Below, piece after piece: positions 1 through 8,678 of a stretch of DNA of 50,133 nt. The stretch's first letter is position 1; each line of letters starts with the position of its first letter. The stretch comes from an uncultured Dorea sp. (GTDB taxonomy: Bacteria; Bacillota; Clostridia; Lachnospirales; Lachnospiraceae). Below the pieces are notes generated by a model. The model worked only from the letters and a program-made list of their open reading frames with translations. It was not told the DNA's origin and ran no database searches. The DNA lies in contig CAJTZE010000024.1 of the NCBI GenBank assembly GCA_910584265.1, forward strand, positions 1-50,133. The letters are read 5' to 3'. A program made the position numbers and the translations under genes.

Positions 1-78
1 TCCCTGAAAACATGAGGTTTTTAAGAAAAATAGGATTGTAATACTTTACAATACCATTATTAGATTGGAGGACATAAC

Positions 79-1077
79 ATGACAAAGCAAAAACCTGATA
101 CAGATCAGTGTATCTGTACCGTATTGCTGATTTCATATAACCATGAACCCTATATCCGCTTGGCTATCGAATCAGTTTTAGCACAGAAAACAAAATATAA
201 ATTTAAAATACATATTTTTGACGATGCGTCAACAGATGGGACCAGTGAAATTATAAAGGAATATACAGAACGTTACCCTGATTTGATTACAGCGTTTATC
301 GCCGAGGAAAACCGGGGCGCGCAGGGAAATTTTTGGGCCGCATACAAATCTGTAGATACGAAATACAGCGCAATGCTGGAATGCGACGATTACTGGTGCG
401 ACGAGGAAAAGCTTGAACTCCAGATTGACGCGTTAGAACAGAATCCGGACTGCAGCTTCTGCGCCCATAATACGATTTACCACAATAAAGACGATGTTTA
501 CCGGACCAAAGAAGATGGGGACATCTTTGTATATAACCGTAATATTCGCAATACCGGGAAATACGGCGCGGAAGATTTCAAGCCGCTGTATGGGGCAGGC
601 TGGGCAAACCATAATAACTCCCGCGTAATACGCATGAGCTGCGTAGATTTAGACAGCCTGACAGATAAAGAAGACTTCCTGTACGATAACGCACAATTTT
701 TTTACCTCTTAAGCCGCGGTAAAATATATTTTATCCAGCGGGTTATGTCCGTCTATGTTATGAATATGGCCAGCACCTTCACTTCGCTTCAGGTAGAAAA
801 AAAGCTGCGCGGGCATTACGACCGGATGATCCATATTAATAAAACGTTAAATTATGAATTTGAAAGGCTTATTTACCGCCATCTGTCTTCTTTTACATTT
901 TACTGGCTTGCGTATGATGAAATTGAGGCGGGTATTGTAAAAGACCGAGGAGTTTTCATGACGATCTTGATTAAAACATTGAAAAAATACCGTTACGATG
1001 TGCTTCTATATCGAAGACTTCGAAAAGAAGCGAGGAAAAACATTCAAAAACTGACTAAACGATTGGAGGATCAATGA
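79..1077 (+). CDS. Family 2 glycosyltransferase (GT-A fold)
   Basis: A 332-residue inverting glycosyltransferase-like protein that probably transfers a sugar from a nucleotide-sugar donor in the cytoplasm. The N-terminal part shows the GT2 pattern: a beta strand ending in LLISYNHEPYI, then DDASTDGT (nucleotide binding), then ECDDYW, which supplies the acidic metal-binding motif. There is no membrane segment. The C-terminal third is basic and may contact acceptor or membrane. The start ATG lies 7 bases after TTGGAGGA. The stop overlaps the next gene's ATG by four bases (ATGA), so the two are translationally coupled. It opens an eight-gene glycan cluster. Family assignment is firm; donor and acceptor are unknown. 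Confidence 0.9.
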   Translation: MTKQKPDTDQCICTVLLISYNHEPYIRLAIESVLAQKTKYKFKIHIFDDASTDGTSEIIKEYTERYPDLITAFIAEENRGAQGNFWAAYKSVDTKYSAMLECDDYWCDEEKLELQIDALEQNPDCSFCAHNTIYHNKDDVYRTKEDGDIFVYNRNIRNTGKYGAEDFKPLYGAGWANHNNSRVIRMSCVDLDSLTDKEDFLYDNAQFFYLLSRGKIYFIQRVMSVYVMNMASTFTSLQVEKKLRGHYDRMIHINKTLNYEFERLIYRHLSSFTFYWLAYDEIEAGIVKDRGVFMTILIKTLKKYRYDVLLYRRLRKEARKNIQKLTKRLEDQ

Positions 1078-2507
1078 TGGCATCTATAATATTCTATGGC
1101 GCGGGACGCAATGCCCATGAACATTTTAACGACTGGAAAGCACAGGGCTTGATTCCCGTTTGTTTTTCTGATCTGGATATTTCCAAACACCATACTGCCT
1201 GCATGGGCTTGGATGTCCTTCCCCTTGTAGAAGCAATAAAAAAATATCCGGATTATGAATTATACCTTACGCAAATCCCTTCCAGTTTGTACGAAATAAG
1301 AAGCTTTCTTATAAGCATAGGCATTCCGGAAGAAAGAATAAAATTTTGTATGGATCCGGATTCTTCCGGTATTGTCCGGGATACAAATACCCTCTATCCA
1401 AAACTATATCCGATTTACCAAGCTATGCAAGACGAACTGTCCAAAAAATGGTTTTGGGGAAGGCTGGAATATACGCTTTCCCACTCGCTGGCCGGCATAT
1501 ATAAAGCTATGGTATCCAAAAAACATTTACAATGGGTATCCCAAAAGCAGACCTACGCAATGCTCAGGCACGGCTTACCCGCGCTCTGGGATCTGCTGGC
1601 AGAAAATTACCCTGTGCAAAAGCATGACATTTATCTTTTGCTGTTTCCTGAAAAATGGAATGAGTTTGATTGGGTAGTGGAACGCTTTTTAGACGCCCTT
1701 CCGGAACTGGGGATAAAAATAAAGGCCTGCGTCATACCTGCCGGGTCCCAATATTCGAAAACGTACCGGAATATCCCTTGCGTCTGGGATAAGGATTTTC
1801 CGGCTTTCATCAACGAAAACACCCGTATAATTATCGGCTTCCCGGGATGGTGCCTGCAGACCAAACAAGTTGCGGCCCAATATAATCCTTACAAAGAAAT
1901 CCTTTTTCCAATTGCCGATACCGGACATCCGCAATATATAGAACCAGACATTTTTCCCCCGCATGAAAATGAGGTTTTTGTAGACGTCGGAGTTTTTGAT
2001 TTACAAAATAGTATTGATTTTTCGCAGTGGGCAGAAAAAGGATTTGCACAGATTTATGCTTTCGAGCCAGATCCCCAGTGTTATCAGAATTCCTTAGAGC
2101 GTCTTAAAAAGATGGACCCGGATTTCCAAGACAAAACGCAATTAGTCCAGCTGGGGTTAAGCGACACGATCGGCAAACTGGAATTTCCTGCAGTATATAA
2201 GGGTTCCGGAAACTATGGCAGCGACGGAATGATCTCTGTTGACGTTATAACCCTGGATGCTTATTTAAAAGGAAAGCCGGTTACTTTGGTAAAAATGGAC
2301 GTAGAGGGCGCGGAAATGAGCGTTCTTCGCGGAATGAAGGAGACAATTACCCGTCATAAACCCAGACTTGCAGTATGTGTTTACCATAAGCATCAAGATA
2401 TTTTAGAGATAACCTCATACCTGCTGGAACTGGTTCCGGAATATAAATTTTATCTCCGGCACTACAATTCAAATGAAACAGAAACCGTGCTTTTCTGCAC
2501 AATATAA
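1074..2507 (+). CDS. YGAG-domain / FkbM-family methyltransferase fusion
   Basis: A 477-residue protein in two parts. Residues about 3-100 form a Rossmann-like module starting IIFYGAGRNA and containing KKYPDYELYLTQ; nearly the same module opens the radical SAM protein at 6171. Residues about 290-477 match FkbM-type SAM-dependent O-methyltransferases: VFVDVGVFD in the SAM loop, YAFEPDP, and the family hallmark VKMDVEGAE. The middle part is unassigned. The likely role is methylation of a sugar hydroxyl in the glycan made by this cluster, with the YGAG part perhaps binding a nucleotide or nucleotide sugar (inference). ATG 1074 overlaps the upstream stop and follows TTGGAGGA; a second ATG sits at 1077. 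Confidence 0.85.
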   Translation: MMASIIFYGAGRNAHEHFNDWKAQGLIPVCFSDLDISKHHTACMGLDVLPLVEAIKKYPDYELYLTQIPSSLYEIRSFLISIGIPEERIKFCMDPDSSGIVRDTNTLYPKLYPIYQAMQDELSKKWFWGRLEYTLSHSLAGIYKAMVSKKHLQWVSQKQTYAMLRHGLPALWDLLAENYPVQKHDIYLLLFPEKWNEFDWVVERFLDALPELGIKIKACVIPAGSQYSKTYRNIPCVWDKDFPAFINENTRIIIGFPGWCLQTKQVAAQYNPYKEILFPIADTGHPQYIEPDIFPPHENEVFVDVGVFDLQNSIDFSQWAEKGFAQIYAFEPDPQCYQNSLERLKKMDPDFQDKTQLVQLGLSDTIGKLEFPAVYKGSGNYGSDGMISVDVITLDAYLKGKPVTLVKMDVEGAEMSVLRGMKETITRHKPRLAVCVYHKHQDILEITSYLLELVPEYKFYLRHYNSNETETVLFCTI

Positions 2508-2528
2508 CATTTGGGAGGTTCGATTACT

Positions 2529-3851
2529 ATGAAATTTTGTCATTTATTTTATGATTATTTATACATTGACAACAGCGACGGGGGAATATGCCTCTGTCCA
2601 TGGATGGATCCGAAAAACTCCTGTATCGGAAATCTGCTCCATGACAAAGTCGAAGACGCATATAACGGCGATTATGCAAATTACCTGCGTTCAACAATGG
2701 ACGACCAGACATTTAAATTCTGCCGTCCGGAAGCATGCCCCTATATTCAGAATAATGAATTAGAAGAAATTACCCCTGAAGAATACGAAAAACGCAAAAA
2801 GAATTTCTATTATCCAGCCGAAATCAACATGGCGTATGATTTCGTATGCAACCAAAGCTGCGAGACCTGCCGAAAATCCGTATTTATTCCTCCGGCCGGT
2901 TACGGGGAGCAAATGTCTACGATCCAGCAAAAACTGGCGCCCCATCTAGATAAGGCAAAGCGTATTACCGCCTCTGGCCACGGAGATCCGTTCGCGTCAA
3001 AATACATGATGTCTGTATTGGAAAACCTGCACCCTTCTGACCCGGATGCAAGCTTTCTCCTAGAAACAAACGGGGTGTTCTTCGACGAAGAGCACTGGGA
3101 ACGGATCAAACACCTAGGGCAGTTTCGAATTGAACTTGTGGTGACCATCAACAGTTTCGATCCATTTATATACCGCCATATTTCCCGCGGCGGAAATTAC
3201 GAAAAAATGATACATAACCTTGATTTTATGTCACAGCTAAGAAAAAATGGAGAAATTGCACATCTTACGAACACTCTGGTAATACAGGATAGGAATTTCC
3301 GTGAAATCCCATCGTTTATCAAACGAAGTTTTCAGGAGTATGCTTTCGACCAAGTTATATTAAGGCCCGTTTACCAATGGGGTACGATGGATGAAGAGGT
3401 TTACTGGTTTAAGGATGTGTTAAACCCCTGCCATCCGTATCATGAAGAATATCTGGAAATATTAAAGGATCCTGCGTTAGACGACCCCCGCGTGTATAAT
3501 TTCGGCGGAGATACCGAACATGTTGCGCGCCCATATCCTGCAAAAGAAAGAATTGACCTGCTTCCTGCTAAGGTCCTTCCCGGCAGCAGGATTGTTGTTT
3601 ACGGCGCCGGGCAGGTTGGACAGGCGCTCGTTCACAAATTAGGGGAAACCGGCTACTGTAACGTTGTTTTGTGGATAGACCAGTGCTTTGATAATAAATG
3701 CATCTTATCGCCAAACAGCCTGCTTAATATGTCTCCACAAGATTATGATTACATTGTCCTGGCTACAAAAAATCCGTTTTTTGCGGAAGAGATGCGGACA
3801 AACCTCATTGATATGAAAATATCAGAAAAAAATATTATTTCTTGTTCTTGA
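2529..3851 (+). CDS. Radical SAM protein with N-terminal SPASM-like cysteines and C-terminal YGAG domain
   Basis: About 440 residues. The radical SAM 4Fe-4S motif is C107-x3-C111-x2-C114 (CNQSCETC), preceded by a SPASM-like stretch: ICLCPW (C21, C23), C32 in NSCIGNLLHD, then C65-x4-C70. SPASM cysteines normally lie after the radical SAM domain, so this order is unusual. GHGDPFAS and LLETNG follow in the barrel. The last ~90 residues form a second nucleotide-binding-like domain starting RIVVYGAGQVG. The open frame extends up to TTG 2511, but that codon lies inside the ribosome binding site TTGGGAGG, so ATG 2529 is the start. Paralogous to 6171-7550. A plausible role is radical oxidation or rearrangement of a sugar (inference). 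Confidence 0.85.
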   Translation: MKFCHLFYDYLYIDNSDGGICLCPWMDPKNSCIGNLLHDKVEDAYNGDYANYLRSTMDDQTFKFCRPEACPYIQNNELEEITPEEYEKRKKNFYYPAEINMAYDFVCNQSCETCRKSVFIPPAGYGEQMSTIQQKLAPHLDKAKRITASGHGDPFASKYMMSVLENLHPSDPDASFLLETNGVFFDEEHWERIKHLGQFRIELVVTINSFDPFIYRHISRGGNYEKMIHNLDFMSQLRKNGEIAHLTNTLVIQDRNFREIPSFIKRSFQEYAFDQVILRPVYQWGTMDEEVYWFKDVLNPCHPYHEEYLEILKDPALDDPRVYNFGGDTEHVARPYPAKERIDLLPAKVLPGSRIVVYGAGQVGQALVHKLGETGYCNVVLWIDQCFDNKCILSPNSLLNMSPQDYDYIVLATKNPFFAEEMRTNLIDMKISEKNIISCS

Positions 3852-3858
3852 GGATGTG

Positions 3859-4971
3859 ATGGTTATGAAAAGTAATAAACCTATTCTGGTTACCCGTTCC
3901 TCCATGCCGCCTTTTGACGAATACACAGAAATGATACATAACATGTGGGAGAACCGCTGGCTGACTAATATGGGAAACATGCATGAAAAACTTACATCGC
4001 GTCTGGCAGAAGAATTTGAAGCAGATCATTTCCTGCTTTTTTCAAACGGCCATATGGCGTTGGAACTTGCGCTGCAGTCATTGAAGTTGGACGGAGAAGT
4101 AATTACGACTCCTTTCACCTTCCTGTCAACCACGCAGGCGATTGTCCGAAACGGGCTTACCCCTGTATTTTGCGATATCGACCCTGTCAGGTTTACCATT
4201 GACCCGGCAAAAATCGAACCGCTTATAACAGACAGAACTTGCGCGATTGTCGCCGTGCATGTATACGGAATTCCTTGCGAAACGGATGCAATTGAAGCCC
4301 TTGCAAAAAAATATGGGCTCAAAGTTATCTATGACGCGGCGCATGCTTTTCAGGTCCGGTACAAGGGACAAAATATTGCCCGGTATGGAGATATTTCCAT
4401 GTTTTCCTTTCATGCAACAAAGGTTTTCCATACGGTTGAAGGAGGAGGCGCGGTATGCCGGGATTTTGGAGTATATCAGAGGCTTTCCAGACTGCGTAAT
4501 TTTGGATTCTTCCAGGGAGCCTTTGACGGCGACCAACTTGGAGTCAATGCGAAAATGAGCGAATTCCATGCGGCTATGGGGCTCTGTAACTTGCGCTATA
4601 TTAATCAGGAAATACAAAAGAGAAAAAATATTTCTGAATGCTATGACAAAATCCTCAGAAAGGTAAAAGGGCTGCAGCTTTTCCCAGATATTCCGGAACT
4701 CGAACGCAATTACGCTTACTATCCGGTTGTATTCCTGAACGATGCGCCCAAAAGCCGGGACAAAGCCTGTGAAGACTTGCAAAAATATAATATTACCGCA
4801 CGCAAATATTTTTTCCCGTTAACAAGTACGTTTAGCTGCTATAAGGATTTACTGCATCCGGAACCTACGCCGGCTGCAGAGGATATCGCCGGCCGCGTTC
4901 TATGTCTTCCTTTGTATGCTTCGCTATCAGAAGAAGAAATTAACCGCATCTGCGATATCCTGCTTAATTAG
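3859..4971 (+). CDS. DegT/DnrJ/EryC1/StrS-family PLP aminotransferase
   Basis: About 370 residues, the usual length for sugar aminotransferases that convert a keto-sugar nucleotide to an amino sugar using glutamate. Family features in order: FSNGHMALELAL (the SGT-like substrate loop), TTPFTFLSTTQAI, DIDPVRFTID, DAAHAF (the Asp that binds the PLP ring nitrogen) and SFHATKVFHTVEGG, whose Lys is the expected PLP Schiff-base residue. Near the C-terminus ARKYFFPLTS is also typical. GTG 3856, ATG 3859 and ATG 3865 are all possible starts after GAGGA; 3859 has the better spacing but 3865 cannot be excluded. It follows the first radical SAM gene by a few bases, which fits a ketone-then-amine step. 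Confidence 0.9.
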   Translation: MVMKSNKPILVTRSSMPPFDEYTEMIHNMWENRWLTNMGNMHEKLTSRLAEEFEADHFLLFSNGHMALELALQSLKLDGEVITTPFTFLSTTQAIVRNGLTPVFCDIDPVRFTIDPAKIEPLITDRTCAIVAVHVYGIPCETDAIEALAKKYGLKVIYDAAHAFQVRYKGQNIARYGDISMFSFHATKVFHTVEGGGAVCRDFGVYQRLSRLRNFGFFQGAFDGDQLGVNAKMSEFHAAMGLCNLRYINQEIQKRKNISECYDKILRKVKGLQLFPDIPELERNYAYYPVVFLNDAPKSRDKACEDLQKYNITARKYFFPLTSTFSCYKDLLHPEPTPAAEDIAGRVLCLPLYASLSEEEINRICDILLN

Positions 4972-5016
4972 CCGCTTCATATTATAATCCTGTTTCATAC
5001 GGAGGTACGCAAACGG

Positions 5017-6174
5017 ATGGGTATGCACCAAGAACAGACATTGAATCTAAAAATTGCTGTTTTATCTTTGGCTGATATTAATAATTATGGCGATAAATTC
5101 TTTCCATACATATTCCGGTCAGAACTTAAGGCACGGTTTCCAAATGCAGATATTGACCTATACACAAACACCGAGTACCATTGCGAGCTATATGATACAT
5201 CAAAATACTCGCTTCCCGGCCTTGCAGATTACGATGCAGTCATACTTGCAGGCGGAGACACAATACAACGGCTTGACGAAGAAAATTGGAACGATATATA
5301 CGATTCGTTCACCCTTGGACGGAAACCATCCGACATAATATTTGAATGGCTGGCTTTAGACAAACCCTATAAGGCATACTTTTCTGTTGGCGTCCACCCG
5401 CAAATGCAGGAACACCGGCAGGATATATTAAGCATGTTAACAAGACTGGATTACCTGTCCGTCAGGGGATGCCTTTCAAAGAAAATTATAGAAGGCAGTC
5501 TCGTCTATAATTACAATCAAATACGGATAGTCCCAGACCTCGGCTGGCTGTTCGCCAAGTATCTTGACCGAATGGATCAAGATATTCCAATGGCTGGCCT
5601 AACTTCCGGGAATTATATGGTTTTTGAAGTATTCTATGAATTTGACGATGAAATCCTCCGGTTTTCAGCGAAAGCTTTGTCAGAATTTCAAAGTGAAACA
5701 AATGTAAAGGTTATGCTTCTCCCTATTATCCATACAAAAAGCAAGAGAGCGTTATCAACCTGGAACGATTATTACCCGCTTTCAAAAATACAGGAATATG
5801 CCGGCGGCGCCTTTTTGCTGATGCCGGACCAATTAAGCATTGCAAACGTTGGATTTTTATTAAAAAACGCAAAATTCTATTTGGGAAGCAGCATGCATGG
5901 CGCAGTTACCTGCCTTTCCTATGGAATCCCGGCCGGAAATATCCTTACTTGGACCGCTCCTAAATTGCAGGAACTGCATGGTGCAAGAATGCGGGCGGAC
6001 TGCTTTATAAACCACTGGGGGAAACTCCCCGGACTTTTACGGCAATTAAACCGGGAGGCAGAGGATAACACAAACAGGGGATACGGCAAAATATATGCCG
6101 ATTACATGAGGCATAGGTTATCGCAGGAATTGGATTACCTGTGTCTGGAAATACAAAAAAGGAGATTCTTATGA
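5017..6174 (+). CDS. Polysaccharide pyruvyl transferase family protein
   Basis: A 385-residue cytoplasmic protein of the CsaB/WcaK-like family, which transfers pyruvate from PEP as a ketal onto surface sugars. The N-terminus has NNYGDKFFPYIF, equivalent to the family's glycine-containing N-terminal loop; AVILAGGDTIQ follows. The C-terminal half carries YLGSSMHGAVTCLSYGIPA, the most recognisable motif, with its conserved Ser-x-x-His. The start follows GGAGGT with 10 bases of spacing; ATG 5023 is an in-frame alternative. Its stop overlaps the next gene's ATG (ATGA at 6171), so the two are translationally coupled. Some members of this family act on other substrates, so pyruvylation is likely but unproven. 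Confidence 0.82.
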   Translation: MGMHQEQTLNLKIAVLSLADINNYGDKFFPYIFRSELKARFPNADIDLYTNTEYHCELYDTSKYSLPGLADYDAVILAGGDTIQRLDEENWNDIYDSFTLGRKPSDIIFEWLALDKPYKAYFSVGVHPQMQEHRQDILSMLTRLDYLSVRGCLSKKIIEGSLVYNYNQIRIVPDLGWLFAKYLDRMDQDIPMAGLTSGNYMVFEVFYEFDDEILRFSAKALSEFQSETNVKVMLLPIIHTKSKRALSTWNDYYPLSKIQEYAGGAFLLMPDQLSIANVGFLLKNAKFYLGSSMHGAVTCLSYGIPAGNILTWTAPKLQELHGARMRADCFINHWGKLPGLLRQLNREAEDNTNRGYGKIYADYMRHRLSQELDYLCLEIQKRRFL

Positions 6175-7550
6175 GTAAAAATATAATTTTTTATGGAGCC
6201 GGACAAAATGCCCGAATAAAAGCTGCTTTATGGGCAAAGGAAGGTCTGGTTCCAGCCTGTTTTGCAGACGAAGATTCATGGAAATGGCATACGTCGTTTG
6301 AACTCTGCGGCAAAAACATTGAAATCCTTCCGTTATCTGAAGCAGTCGAAGCATACCCGGATTATGAACTGTATTTAACACAGGCTTCTGCAAATCTGGC
6401 TTCCGTGCTGCGTTATCTGTTAGACGAAGGCATCCCTTTTAAACGAATCCGGTTTTGTGAAGCAGTAAAAATATCAGATCTCGTGTCCCCATACTTCCTA
6501 AAAAAAGAATGCGAAGCGGCTTGGGGCAGCGAACTATGCCCTCTTCCCTTTTTCCATCCGCATATTGTCGCCGCAGACTCTGCCGACGGTTCTTGGGGTG
6601 ATTTATTCGTATATCCATGCACGCCGCTAGACAATTCAAATCCCATCGGTTCACTCCATGATAAGACCTCCTTTAACACTGTTTGGAATTCCGGTTATGG
6701 AAAAATAATCAAAAACAAAGTTAAAAACAGGGATTATTCTGACTGCTCGCCTATCACCTGTGCTTCCGCCGGCAGGTATTTGGAAGCGATAAGCTTTATG
6801 AAAAGAGAAAAAGCAAAAACCGGTAAAATGCCCCTTGTTATTAAATTTATGCACGACTATGAGTGTAACCTCCATTGCATTATGTGCAGGGACTTTGTCA
6901 GGACGCATACGAAAGAATACTTAAAAACCTTAAATGACCAGATTGAAAACGTCTTTTTACCCATGTGCAAAGATGCTGACGCGGTATATTTTGCCGGCAA
7001 CGGTGATCCCTTTGCTTCCAGACATTATAGGAAACTAATTTCTGCTATCGCCTCACGTTACCCGCATATGAAATTTTTGCTTCATACCAACGGAATCCTG
7101 TGCAACGAAACTAACTGCGCAAAGCTTGGAATTTTAAATCAAATAGATTCCATCTTAATTTCTGTTAACGCGGCAAAAAAAGAAACATATGAAAAAATAA
7201 TGATCGGCGCTAAATGGGAACGGTTAGAAGAAAATATCGAATGGATCAATAGACGTATAGAAAACGGAAGTATAAACGCCTTACATTTTTCCTTTGTAGT
7301 CCAAAAAGAAAATTATACTGAAATGGCGGAATTTGTAGAATTTGCCCAAAGACACCGCGCTTCCTGCCGTTTTACCCTCTGCCACCCGGAACCATGCAGT
7401 ACATTGTCGAAATGCAGCGATAATGAAATATTCAATCCAAACCATCCTGAATTTTCCGACTACTGCGAGGTATTGAAAAATCCGGTTTTTGACTGGGAAG
7501 GATGCTTTTTGGATCCTTATTCTAAATATCTCCGCCAATATTGCCTGTGA
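6171..7550 (+). CDS. Radical SAM protein with N-terminal YGAG domain and SPASM-like cysteines
   Basis: About 459 residues. Residues 1-100 are the YGAG module (IIFYGAGQNA, then AYPDYELYLTQ), closely similar to the N-terminus of the FkbM fusion at 1074. A SPASM-like segment follows (C150, then IGSLHD, then C192-x4-C197) and after it the radical SAM motif C232-x3-C236-x2-C239 (CNLHCIMC). GNGDPFAS and LLHTNG match the paralogue at 2529. The cysteine order is again reversed relative to ordinary SPASM enzymes. ATG 6171 follows AAGGAGA and overlaps the upstream stop; the open frame from 6141 lies within the preceding gene. Probable role: radical-based modification of a glycan precursor (inference). 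Confidence 0.85.
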   Translation: MSKNIIFYGAGQNARIKAALWAKEGLVPACFADEDSWKWHTSFELCGKNIEILPLSEAVEAYPDYELYLTQASANLASVLRYLLDEGIPFKRIRFCEAVKISDLVSPYFLKKECEAAWGSELCPLPFFHPHIVAADSADGSWGDLFVYPCTPLDNSNPIGSLHDKTSFNTVWNSGYGKIIKNKVKNRDYSDCSPITCASAGRYLEAISFMKREKAKTGKMPLVIKFMHDYECNLHCIMCRDFVRTHTKEYLKTLNDQIENVFLPMCKDADAVYFAGNGDPFASRHYRKLISAIASRYPHMKFLLHTNGILCNETNCAKLGILNQIDSILISVNAAKKETYEKIMIGAKWERLEENIEWINRRIENGSINALHFSFVVQKENYTEMAEFVEFAQRHRASCRFTLCHPEPCSTLSKCSDNEIFNPNHPEFSDYCEVLKNPVFDWEGCFLDPYSKYLRQYCL

Positions 7551-7608
7551 GAAGAAACGATGAATAATATACTTCGCGGCACTATAAGACATTCGGAGGC
7601 TGATAGAT

Positions 7609-8658
7609 ATGATTACGATTTATACATTAGACCATGCAAAAGAGTGGGACCAGATTGTAAAATCATTCCATGATTATGATGTTTACTACTTATCAGGATA
7701 TGTCCGTGCTTTCCATATTAACGGAGACGGAGAACCAATTTTACTATATTTTTCCTCATCAGGAACACGGGCAGTCAATGTAATTTTCAAAAGGGATATA
7801 TCCGATTCTGAAATTTTTAAAAACCGCATAGAACCAGATACGTTTTTCGACCTAATTACCCCTTATGGATATGGAGGGTTTTTGGTAGAAGGAACCGATT
7901 ATATATCTCTTGAATCAGAATATTTAGAATTTTGCCATAACGAACATATCATTTGTGAATTTGTCCGTTTCCATCCTTTATTAAGAAACTGGAAGCGCTT
8001 AGAAAGCCTGTATACAACGGATCATTTAGGGGATACCGTTTATATCGACACGGAAAACGAAGAATTAATTTGGAAGAATATGACCAGTAAAAACCGTAAT
8101 ATGATCCGTAAAGCACAAAAAAATGGATTGTCCGTTTATTGGGGACGGGACCATGAAATAATTCTTCCATTTATGGAAATGTACAACGCAACTATGGATC
8201 GGGATTCTGCAACTGAGTATTATTATTTTGGAAAAAATTTCTATGAAAGCATTCTGAACGACCTTAAGCAGAACTCCATGTGGTTCTATACAAAAAAAGA
8301 CGAGCAGATTATCGCAATGGCAATTTTTCTATTTTGTAACGGAAAAATGCACTATCATTTGTCTGCTTCCAGAAAAGATTACCAAAAGTTTGCGCCAACA
8401 AACCTCTTATTATATGAAGCCGCATTGTGGGCGGCAAACCATGGCTATAAAACATTACATATGGGCGGCGGCGTAGGCCTCAGGCACGATAGCCTTTACG
8501 CATTTAAAAAGGCGTTTAACCGCGGCGATGATTTAAACTATTATATAGGAAAGCGGGTATTCGACAAACACAGGTACGATTACCTTGTACAACAGCGGAT
8601 AAACGCAGATCCTTCATTTAGCATTCAAACAGGATTCTTCCCCCTTTACAGGGCATAA
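7609..8658 (+). CDS. FemAB / GNAT-fold acyltransferase-like protein
   Basis: 349 residues with the double-GNAT look of FemAB and BioF2-like acyltransferases. Features include MTSKNRNMIRKAQKNGL (the conserved S-x-x-R-x-x-I-R-K-A segment), MYNATMDRD, then HYHLSASRKDYQKFAPTNLL (the acyl or aminoacyl donor region), HMGGGVG, and FKKAFNRGDDLNYYIGKRVF near the end. Relatives attach amino acids or acyl groups to amines on peptidoglycan or surface glycans. Here the likely acceptor is an amino sugar made by the neighbouring aminotransferases (inference). The start follows a GGAGG-like site. It lies 20 bases before the next gene and probably shares a transcript with it. Confidence 0.75.
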   Translation: MITIYTLDHAKEWDQIVKSFHDYDVYYLSGYVRAFHINGDGEPILLYFSSSGTRAVNVIFKRDISDSEIFKNRIEPDTFFDLITPYGYGGFLVEGTDYISLESEYLEFCHNEHIICEFVRFHPLLRNWKRLESLYTTDHLGDTVYIDTENEELIWKNMTSKNRNMIRKAQKNGLSVYWGRDHEIILPFMEMYNATMDRDSATEYYYFGKNFYESILNDLKQNSMWFYTKKDEQIIAMAIFLFCNGKMHYHLSASRKDYQKFAPTNLLLYEAALWAANHGYKTLHMGGGVGLRHDSLYAFKKAFNRGDDLNYYIGKRVFDKHRYDYLVQQRINADPSFSIQTGFFPLYRA

Positions 8659-8678
8659 ATAGTATGGAGCAATATATT

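Noticed and set aside
1..78. Short inverted repeat ATTGTAA-TACT-TTACAAT at 35-52 before the first gene
   Set aside because: A 7-bp AT-rich stem without a T-run; too weak to call a terminator or operator, though the true start of the transcript may lie outside the window.
4126..4782. A 218-codon minus-strand frame inside the aminotransferase gene
   Set aside because: The DegT motifs on the plus strand are unambiguous; this is an antisense shadow.
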